Shown piece after piece: positions 57,981-64,000 of a DNA stretch of 64,000 nucleotides (position 1 is the first letter of the stretch; every line of letters begins with the position of its first letter). This DNA is from Arthrobacter subterraneus (GTDB lineage: Bacteria; Actinomycetota; Actinomycetes; Actinomycetales; Micrococcaceae). The DNA lies in contig NZ_FNDT01000001.1 in assembly GCF_900099735.1 (NCBI RefSeq), forward strand, positions 1-64,000. Direction: 5' to 3'. The translations under genes and the position numbers were made by a program. The notes below the pieces were generated by a model. That model did not search any database. It was not told the DNA's origin and saw only the letters and a list, made by a program, of their open reading frames with translations.

Positions 57981-59273
57981 ATGAGCGTTACCGGTCGCCT
58001 CGTCCTCCTTGCGCTCCTCGGCGTTGTCCCGGTGCTCCTCTACCCGGGCCCTGTCTCCATCGCCCTGTGGGCAGCCCTGCTGGTTCTCGGCTCCGCACTG
58101 GACCTCCTGCTTGCGGCCTCCCCCCGGGCGGTGGGAGTCCAGCGCCAGCTGCCGGAGACAGTCCGGCTGACTGAGGGGACCATCAGCACGCTCACGGTGC
58201 GGAACCATTCCCGGCGTTCCTTCCGGGGCTGGATCCGTGAAGGCTGGCAGCCGTCCGCGGGCGCGCACAACCCGGTGCGCCATCTGAGTGTTCCGGCCGG
58301 TGAGGGCCGCAGCGTATCGGTACAGCTGGTTCCCCGCCGCCGCGGCGACCTGCGGGTGCACCATGTGACCATCCGGAGCGCGGGTCCGCTGGGTCTGGCC
58401 GCGCGCCAGCTCACCATCCCTGCGCCCGGCATGCTCCGGGTCCTGCCGCCGTTCCGTTCCAAACGGCTGCTGCCTTCCAAGCTGCGGCGCCTTCGTGAAC
58501 TCGACGGACGGGCAGCAGTGCAGATCCGGGGAGCCGGAACCGAGTTCGATTCACTCCGCGACTACGTTCGCGGAGACGACGTCCGGTCGATCGACTGGCG
58601 TGCCTCCGCGCGGCGGCGCGACACCGTTGTCCGCACCTGGCGGCCCGAACGGGACCGCCGCGTAGTGATCGTGCTGGACACGTCGCGGACTTCAGCGGCC
58701 CGCATCGAGGACGAACCCCGCCTGGACACAGGGATCGAGGCCTCTCTCCTCCTCGCGGTACTGGCCCAGCGCGGCGGTGACCGCGTGGACTTCCTGGCCT
58801 TCGACCGCCGTCAGCGTGCCCGGGTCCAGTCAGCGGGAAAAGGCAACCTCCTCGCAAGCCTCGTCACTGCGATGGCGCCCCTCGACTCCGAGCTGATCGA
58901 AGCAGACTTCTCGCGCATCCCCGCACAGGTACGCTCCATCTCGGCCCATCGCAGCCTGGTGGTGCTCCTCACCGCACTCGACTCAGGTGCCGTGGAGGAA
59001 GGGCTGCTGCCCATGCTTCCCTCCCTCATCTCCCAGCATGTGGTGGTGGTGGCGTCGGTCCGCGATCCGCACCTCGACGAGCTGCGCCACCGGCGCGGGA
59101 CGGCGGCGGAAACCTACCGTGCGGCCGCAGCGGAACGTGCCCTCCTGGACCGGGCCGCTATCAAGGACCGGATTCACCGGCTCGGCGCCGAGGTCGTGGA
59201 CGAGCCCCCGCATGAGCTTCCGTCCAGGCTGGCTGATCTCTACATCCGTCTGAAAGCCGCGGGCCGGCTGTGA
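57981..59273 (+). CDS. DUF58-domain protein, MoxR partner
   Basis: The ATG at 57981 gives 430 residues. Two hydrophobic segments in the first 50 residues anchor it in the membrane; then comes a beta-sandwich region and the DUF58 signature GTEFDSLRDYVRGDD followed by DWRASARRRD, with a VWA-like C-terminal half starting VVIVLDTSR. It is the expected client or partner of the MoxR ATPase encoded just upstream. Together with the DUF4129 and DUF4350 proteins it forms a conserved envelope-associated operon of unknown exact purpose. Confidence 0.9.
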   Translation: MSVTGRLVLLALLGVVPVLLYPGPVSIALWAALLVLGSALDLLLAASPRAVGVQRQLPETVRLTEGTISTLTVRNHSRRSFRGWIREGWQPSAGAHNPVRHLSVPAGEGRSVSVQLVPRRRGDLRVHHVTIRSAGPLGLAARQLTIPAPGMLRVLPPFRSKRLLPSKLRRLRELDGRAAVQIRGAGTEFDSLRDYVRGDDVRSIDWRASARRRDTVVRTWRPERDRRVVIVLDTSRTSAARIEDEPRLDTGIEASLLLAVLAQRGGDRVDFLAFDRRQRARVQSAGKGNLLASLVTAMAPLDSELIEADFSRIPAQVRSISAHRSLVVLLTALDSGAVEEGLLPMLPSLISQHVVVVASVRDPHLDELRHRRGTAAETYRAAAAERALLDRAAIKDRIHRLGAEVVDEPPHELPSRLADLYIRLKAAGRL

Positions 59274-59322
59274 CGGCGGCGGCGCCGAATGACTTCCACC
59301 AGCCCGCCTCCAGGAGAAATAC

Positions 59323-59997
59323 ATGACACTCTCGATCTACCAGCGCGCCCTCGGCGCCGACTTCAGCCGCCTGCAACCTGAACTTCAGGAGTACTTCAGC
59401 CTCCACGAGGATTCGAAGGAGTACGGAACCGGACGCGGCACGTTCGGCGTCGCCGGCGCGCCTGCTGCACTCCTGCGTCCGTTGTTCGCGCTCGCCGCAA
59501 GGGAGAACTCGTTCTTCCCGGAATACGAAAACAACGTGGACTTCACCGTGCGCAACTGGGCGCACCGCGACCCGTTCGGCAGGCCCTCGCTGACCGCGCG
59601 GCGTGGGATTTCCTTCAGTAGCGCCACGCGGGTGTTCGAGGACACCACGTCGTGGACCGGGGACCGGTTGGTCGATTATCTGGGCTCCCATCGCCGCATG
59701 GCCACCGCCCTGACCTGTGAAGTAACAGCCGACGGGCGCATGCGGATGATCTCGTCCGCCACCCGCCTGTTTGCCGGACCGCTCAGGCTGCCGCTGCCCG
59801 ACGTCGTCGGCGCCCAGGCCTACATGGAGCAGTGGTGGGACGAGGATGAGGGCCGCTTCCGCATCAAGACCAACGTGCTGCACAGACAGCTCGGTCCGGT
59901 GCTCGTCTACGCCGGCTGGTTCAGCTATGAACTCACCCGGTACGACGGCGTGCTGCCCGGGGATGAGGCGCCGGCACGCTGGGAACGGCGCACCTGA
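59323..59997 (+). CDS. DUF4166-domain protein
   Basis: The 224-residue protein begins MTLSIYQRALGADFSRLQPELQ and continues with TGRGTFGV, FFPEYENNVDFTVRN and the C-terminal FRIKTNVLHRQLGPVLVYAGWF, the pattern of DUF4166 proteins. A GGAG lies 10 nt before the ATG. No membrane segment is seen. Function is unknown. It is separated from the DUF58 gene by 49 bp on the same strand and is convergent with the MetE-like gene. A 16-bp micro-duplication (59983-60014) includes its stop codon. Confidence 0.8.
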   Translation: MTLSIYQRALGADFSRLQPELQEYFSLHEDSKEYGTGRGTFGVAGAPAALLRPLFALAARENSFFPEYENNVDFTVRNWAHRDPFGRPSLTARRGISFSSATRVFEDTTSWTGDRLVDYLGSHRRMATALTCEVTADGRMRMISSATRLFAGPLRLPLPDVVGAQAYMEQWWDEDEGRFRIKTNVLHRQLGPVLVYAGWFSYELTRYDGVLPGDEAPARWERRT

Positions 59998-60027
59998 GGA
60001 ACGGCGTATCTGAGGGACGGCGGCGCC

Positions 60028-61146
60028 TCAGGCGTCCGCGATCGCCTGGTTGAGTGCATCGGCGCTCTGATGGAGGTGTGTCAGGACCCTCCGCGCGTGG
60101 TCCGGCCCATGGTCAGACAATCCGTCAGCGGGTACCAGTCGAACGGCACCGAGTGAGGCCAATGCCAGTCCGAGCCCCCGCCAGGGCCGCAGCAGCACGT
60201 CGGCTGTCTCCTGCACCCGGGGAGCACTGCCGCCGGCAAGCCGCACGCCGGCCCAGAGGGTCCTGCCTCCTTCGATCAGTTCGGCGAGGATCTCCCACTG
60301 ACGGGTGGATACACCGCCGACCGGAACAGCAACTCCCAGCCCGGGCACCCGCTGCACGAGGGCGAGCTGTTCGGGCGTCCGGAGTGACAGCATAACGGCG
60401 GATGCTCCCGCGTTGCGGGCGCCATCGGCCAGGAGCGTCCAGGCTTCCACTGCCTCCTGTTCCGGTATGGCCCGCAGGGTTCGGTACCCGCTCGCGGTGG
60501 GTATGCCGCCGCCCAGCACGCCTGCGATCTCCGGTTCGTCCAGCTGCAGCGTGAGTTTCGCTCCCGGACTGGCGGCGGCCGCGCGGTGCAGTAGCGATGC
60601 GACGCCGTCAAGGAGCGCGTCGCGGAGATCGCGCCGGGCCCCATAATCGATGAGGGCGCGTTCACCGTTATGCAGGTGCAGGTTCGCGGCGAGCGACAGC
60701 GGTCCCCGACAGTGCACCTTGAGCGCGTGTGCCGGGCGTTCTTCCTCACCCACCAGGTCGGCGAGGACGTTGATATCCGTGGACAGCGCGGAGACCGCCC
60801 GCCGGAGATCCTTGCCGGGCCGGTCCACCAGCCTCCAGCCGTGGGGCTGGAGGTCGACAGGCAGTTCGGACAGTAACGCCGCAGTCCTGCCGATCTCATC
60901 GCTTCCTGCTCCCCGTTCAGGCAGGGAAGGCAGGAAGGGAAGGTTGGGGCTGCCGAGTTCACCGCGGATGACCCGGAGCGCTTCGACGGGGTCCTGACCG
61001 GGCCAGTCCCCGAGCGCCGTGACCGTCACCGCGCCGGAGTCAGGCAACGTAGAGTCAGGCAAGACGGAGCCGGGCAACGCAGACTCAGGCCGGGCGGCGT
61101 CAGGCCGCGAACCCGGACGAGGGACCGCTGCGTCGTCAGGCATCAC
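60028..61146 (-). CDS. MetE-like (vitamin B12-independent methionine synthase superfamily) protein
   Basis: The 372-residue protein starts with GTG then ATG within the end of the chorismate mutase gene (overlap of 8-11 bp). Residues 40 onward resemble the C-terminal domain of MetE: VTALGDWPGQDPVEALR, KVHCRGPLSLAANL and LQLDEPEIAGVLGGG. The canonical zinc-binding His-X-Cys motif is not clear, so methionine synthesis is not certain. Actinobacteria carry such a short homologue near mnmA and ligA. An N-terminal five-residue repeat (about 16-38) is encoded by a 15-bp tandem repeat. Confidence 0.78.
   Translation of the reverse strand: MMPDDAAVPRPGSRPDAARPESALPGSVLPDSTLPDSGAVTVTALGDWPGQDPVEALRVIRGELGSPNLPFLPSLPERGAGSDEIGRTAALLSELPVDLQPHGWRLVDRPGKDLRRAVSALSTDINVLADLVGEEERPAHALKVHCRGPLSLAANLHLHNGERALIDYGARRDLRDALLDGVASLLHRAAAASPGAKLTLQLDEPEIAGVLGGGIPTASGYRTLRAIPEQEAVEAWTLLADGARNAGASAVMLSLRTPEQLALVQRVPGLGVAVPVGGVSTRQWEILAELIEGGRTLWAGVRLAGGSAPRVQETADVLLRPWRGLGLALASLGAVRLVPADGLSDHGPDHARRVLTHLHQSADALNQAIADA
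61037..61111. repeat. Degenerate 15-bp tandem repeat, five units, in the MetE-like gene
   Basis: Units related to GAGTCAGGCAACGTA start at 61037, 61052, 61067, 61082 and 61097. They encode S-x-L-P-D/G pentapeptides near the N-terminus. Because 15 is a multiple of three, copy changes would keep the frame. Confidence 0.75.
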
Positions 61147-61498
61147 GTGCGACGTGGTTCTGTGAAATGTCCTGGTGATGGCGAATGACCTCGGAAATGA
61201 TGAAGTTCAGGAATTTTTCCGCGAACGCCGGGTCAAGGTTCGCTTCCTCCGCGAGGGCACGCAGCCGGGTGATCTGGGCTGCCTCGCGGTCAGGGTCCGC
61301 CGGCGGCAGTTTGTGTTCGGCCTTCAGATGGCCCACCCGCTGGGTGGCCTTGAACCGCTCGGCGAGCAGATAGACCAGAGTGGCGTCGATGTTGTCGATA
61401 CTGCCCCGGACTGAGAGAAGCTCCTCCATGACTGCGGGATCAACTTCACCCGCGAGGGAACTCGCTGAGGGATCAAAACGGCGGGGTTTCTCAGTCAT
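61136..61498 (-). CDS. Chorismate mutase (AroQ class)
   Basis: The 120-residue protein matches the all-helical AroQ fold: VRGSIDNIDATLVYLLAERFKATQRVGHLK carries the conserved Arg, Asp and Lys that bind the enediolate-like transition state, and DREAAQITRLRALAEEANL plus FLNFIISEVIRHHQ complete the domain. It converts chorismate to prephenate for phenylalanine and tyrosine. A short N-terminal extension of about 28 residues precedes the domain. It overlaps the MetE-like gene and lies downstream of mnmA on the same strand. Confidence 0.92.
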   Translation of the reverse strand: MTEKPRRFDPSASSLAGEVDPAVMEELLSVRGSIDNIDATLVYLLAERFKATQRVGHLKAEHKLPPADPDREAAQITRLRALAEEANLDPAFAEKFLNFIISEVIRHHQDISQNHVARDA

Positions 61499-61558
61499 GG
61501 TTCCAGTTAAGCAGACTGCGCAGGGGCACAGCGCATTGTGTCCGGAACCGGCCGGGTG

Positions 61559-62698
61559 CTAACGCGCCGGCGCCAGATCCGGGCGCTCCAGGGACCGGGC
61601 CGAATCCAGGGTCGCCTGGCCCAGTACCCGGGTGCCCTGGTAGATCACCACGGTCTGTCCGGGAGCTACCCCGCGCATCGGTTCGATGAGCCGCACCACC
61701 AGGTGTTCGCGGCCGTCCTCGTCCCTCTCGACGTGGGCGCGCGCGTCGACCGGGTCGCCGTGGGCGCGCACCTGCGCCATGCAGTCGAATTCCTCGCCGG
61801 TGTCGACGGCGGGAATGGGCAGGCCCGCCCAGGACACCTTGATGCCGCGCAGTTGGTCAACCGCAAGCATGCGTTCGGGGCCCACCACCACGGTGTTTTC
61901 CTTCGGACGGATCTCCAGGACAAACCGGGGCTTGCCATCCGGAGCGGGGCGTCCGAGCTTCAGACCCTTCCGCTGGCCGACAGTAAACGCGTTGGCGCCC
62001 GGGTGGGTGCCGATCGTCTCGCCGTCAACATCGACGATGTTGCCCTCGCTGAGCTCAATCCGCTCTTCCAGCCAGCCCCGGGTGTCGCCGTCGGGAATGA
62101 AGCAGATGTCATGGCTGTCCGGCTTGTTGGCGACCGAGAGTCCCCGCCGCTCCGCTTCGGCCCGTACTTCCGCCTTGGACGGTGTCTCAGCGAGCGGGAA
62201 CATTGAATGCTTCAGCTGCTCGTGCGTCAGCACTCCGAGCACGTAGGACTGGTCCTTGGCCCAGTCCGCCGCACGGTGCAGTTCGCGGCTGCCGTCAGCG
62301 TTCTCGATGACCTTCGCGTAATGCCCGGTGCAGACCGCATCGAAACCCAGGGCGAGGGCCTTCTCGAGCAGGGCGGCGAACTTGATGCGCTCATTGCACC
62401 GCATGCACGGGTTCGGAGTGCGTCCGGCGGCGTACTCGGCAATGAAGTCGTCCACCACGTCTTCCTTGAACCGCTCCGAGAAGTCCCAGACGTAGTAAGG
62501 AATGCCGAGGATGTCGCAGGCACGCCAGGCGTCCCGGCTGTCCTCGATGGTGCAGCATCCGCGGCTCCCGGTGCGCAGCGTGCCGGGCATGCGGGAGAGC
62601 GCCAGATGGACTCCGACGACGTCGTGGCCCGCCTCGACCGCTCGGGCCGCCGCGACGGCCGAATCGACTCCGCCGCTCATGGCTGCGAGTACTCTCAT
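61559..62698 (-). CDS. mnmA: tRNA-specific 2-thiouridylase MnmA
   Basis: The ATG at 62696-62698 follows AAGGGAGAACG and gives 379 residues beginning [17 protein letters not shown]; the longer frame overlaps nifS and is not used. The PP-loop is SGGVDSA (8-14); the catalytic pair of cysteines is Cys98/Cys101 in [12 protein letters not shown] and Cys199 in [10 protein letters not shown]. MnmA thiolates U34 of tRNA-Glu, -Gln and -Lys with sulfur delivered from a cysteine desulfurase, here the gene just upstream. Confidence 0.96.
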   Translation of the reverse strand: MRVLAAMSGGVDSAVAAARAVEAGHDVVGVHLALSRMPGTLRTGSRGCCTIEDSRDAWRACDILGIPYYVWDFSERFKEDVVDDFIAEYAAGRTPNPCMRCNERIKFAALLEKALALGFDAVCTGHYAKVIENADGSRELHRAADWAKDQSYVLGVLTHEQLKHSMFPLAETPSKAEVRAEAERRGLSVANKPDSHDICFIPDGDTRGWLEERIELSEGNIVDVDGETIGTHPGANAFTVGQRKGLKLGRPAPDGKPRFVLEIRPKENTVVVGPERMLAVDQLRGIKVSWAGLPIPAVDTGEEFDCMAQVRAHGDPVDARAHVERDEDGREHLVVRLIEPMRGVAPGQTVVIYQGTRVLGQATLDSARSLERPDLAPAR

Positions 62699-62714
62699 TG
62701 TCGTGCGTTCTCCC

Positions 62715-63923
62715 TTAGCTAAAACCTGTTCCTGCTGTCTGGATGGATGATGCCTGGCCGGACATGCCGGCTTTGCGGGCACGCTCGTATGCCTCAGGCA
62801 GTGCGGCCACCAAGGCGTCAACGTCTTCCGGCGTCGATGTATGCCCGAGGCTGAACCGCTGGGCGCCCCGGGCTTCCGTTTCACTCAGTCCCATGGCCAG
62901 GAGCACGTGCGATGGCCGGGGTACTCCGGCGGTGCAGGCGGACCCGGTGGAGGACTCCACGCCCGCCATGTCGAGCAGGAAGAGCAGCGAGTCCCCCTCG
63001 CAGCCGGGGAAGGTGAAGTGCGCGTTACCCGGCAGCCGGTCGACGCGCGGCCCCCTCAGTACCGCTTCCGGCACAACACGCCCGACGCCGGCGATCAGCT
63101 GATCCCGCAGGTCCACCAGCCGTTGGGACTCTGCCGGAAGGTGGGCGACGGCGCCCTCCGCTGCCGCGGCAAACGCGGCGATGCCGGCGGTGTCCAGGGT
63201 GCCGGACCGGATGTCCCGCTCCTGTCCGCCGCCGTGCTGCACGGGGGTGAGCTTCACGGCCCGCCCCACCAGCAGTGCGCCCACGCCGACGGGTCCTCCG
63301 ATTTTGTGTCCGCTGACGGCCATGGTGGCAAGCCCGGAGTCGGCGAAGGAGACCGGCACGGAGCCGAAGGCCTGGACCGCATCGGAGTGCACCGGGATCC
63401 CGTGCCGGGCAGCGAGCGCGGTAATGTCCGCAACCGGCTGGAGCGCTCCCACCTCGTTGTTCGCCCACATCACGGTGACCAACGCGATCCGGTCTGCGCC
63501 GGCGTCGAGCTCCTGCTCAAGGACGTCCAGCCGGACGATGCCCTCTTCGGTGACCGGAAGCCAGATGACGTCCGCACCCTCATGCCGCTCAAGCCACTCG
63601 ACGGCATCCTGGACCGCAGGGTGCTCGACGGCGCTGCACAGGATGCGCGTCCGCCGCGCGTCGGCATCGCTTCTGGCCCAGAAAAGGCCCTTCACAGCAA
63701 GGTTGTCAGCCTCGGTCCCCCCGGAAGTGAAGATGACCTCGGAAGCGTGCGCACCTGCCGCGCGGGCAAGGGTTTCACGGGCGTCCTCGACCACCCTGCG
63801 GGCACGCCGGCCGGAGCCGTGCAGCGACGAGGGGTTGCCGCTGCGGCTGAGTTCGGTGGTGAGTGCGGCGAGCGCGGGCGCCGAGAGGGGCGTGGTCGCC
63901 GCGTGATCAAGGTACACGGGCAC
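62715..63923 (-). CDS. Cysteine desulfurase (NifS/IscS family)
   Basis: The 402-residue PLP enzyme takes sulfur from cysteine to make alanine plus a protein persulfide. Motifs: YLDHAATTP at the start, [11 protein letters not shown] (67-77), VEHPAVQ, the Schiff-base Lys207 in VSGHKIGG and the catalytic Cys330 in STGSACTAG. The linker length around the Cys suggests the group I (IscS/NifS) type. It ends 16 bp before mnmA starts and probably feeds sulfur to it. The 77 bp from its start to the window end show no other gene. Confidence 0.94.
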   Translation of the reverse strand: MPVYLDHAATTPLSAPALAALTTELSRSGNPSSLHGSGRRARRVVEDARETLARAAGAHASEVIFTSGGTEADNLAVKGLFWARSDADARRTRILCSAVEHPAVQDAVEWLERHEGADVIWLPVTEEGIVRLDVLEQELDAGADRIALVTVMWANNEVGALQPVADITALAARHGIPVHSDAVQAFGSVPVSFADSGLATMAVSGHKIGGPVGVGALLVGRAVKLTPVQHGGGQERDIRSGTLDTAGIAAFAAAAEGAVAHLPAESQRLVDLRDQLIAGVGRVVPEAVLRGPRVDRLPGNAHFTFPGCEGDSLLFLLDMAGVESSTGSACTAGVPRPSHVLLAMGLSETEARGAQRFSLGHTSTPEDVDALVAALPEAYERARKAGMSGQASSIQTAGTGFS

Positions 63924-64000
63924 CCATCGATTCTATCGTTGGCGGTCTCCAAAGCCGAACGCAGCCCGTTGAATTGTCAGGACACGCCGCTTTCCCACCT

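Overview
The window looks like chromosome from a high-GC actinobacterium of the Micrococcaceae (Arthrobacter or Pseudarthrobacter type). This is inferred from gene content: mtrA-mtrB-lpqB, a WhiB1-type WhiB protein, PdtaS, the very large NAD-glutamate dehydrogenase, an Rv3235-family protein beside secA, and long-form HPF. No rRNA, tRNA, insertion sequence, prophage or CRISPR array is visible.

Positions 1-27.5 kb form a cell-surface polysaccharide locus. It opens with the 3' end of a secreted FG-GAP/VCBS-repeat protein. Then come an MsbA/PglK-like ABC exporter among glycosyltransferases (two of them paralogous, at 171-1160 and 4265-5263), a DUF2304/GT2 pair, a polysaccharide pyruvyl transferase, and two large DUF6541 membrane proteins. 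Next is an overlapping operon glf > glfT2 > wzm > wzt, which matches the mycobacterial galactan synthesis and export set. Last is a five-gene overlapping operon with a convergent epimerase; together they supply the Wbp-type steps towards a UDP-2,3-diacetamido-2,3-dideoxy-hexuronic acid. The locus ends at a 5'-truncated remnant of an OafA-type acyltransferase.

Positions 27.5-43.4 kb hold a solitary FHA-FtsK/SpoIIIE (EssC/EccC-like) ATPase without WXG100 genes, whiB1 with a CRP/GlxR-like site and a strong terminator, an 8-bp tandem repeat, pdtaS, NAD-GDH, a SAF-domain/MinD-like ATPase pair, an excisionase-type HTH protein, and a LysM protein preceded by helically phased direct repeats.

Positions 43.4-64 kb are conserved housekeeping: secA, a YcaQ-type DNA glycosylase, hpf, comF, lpqB-mtrB-mtrA, a divergent DUF4129-DUF4350-MoxR-DUF58 operon, a DUF4166 gene, and nifS-like > mnmA > chorismate mutase > MetE-like.

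The parts of most interest are the combined galactofuranan and diacetamido-uronate equipment in one locus that lacks a visible initiating sugar-phosphate transferase, the orphan EssC-like ATPase, and several small regulatory-looking DNA structures. All functions are read from motifs and family resemblance; no database search was run.
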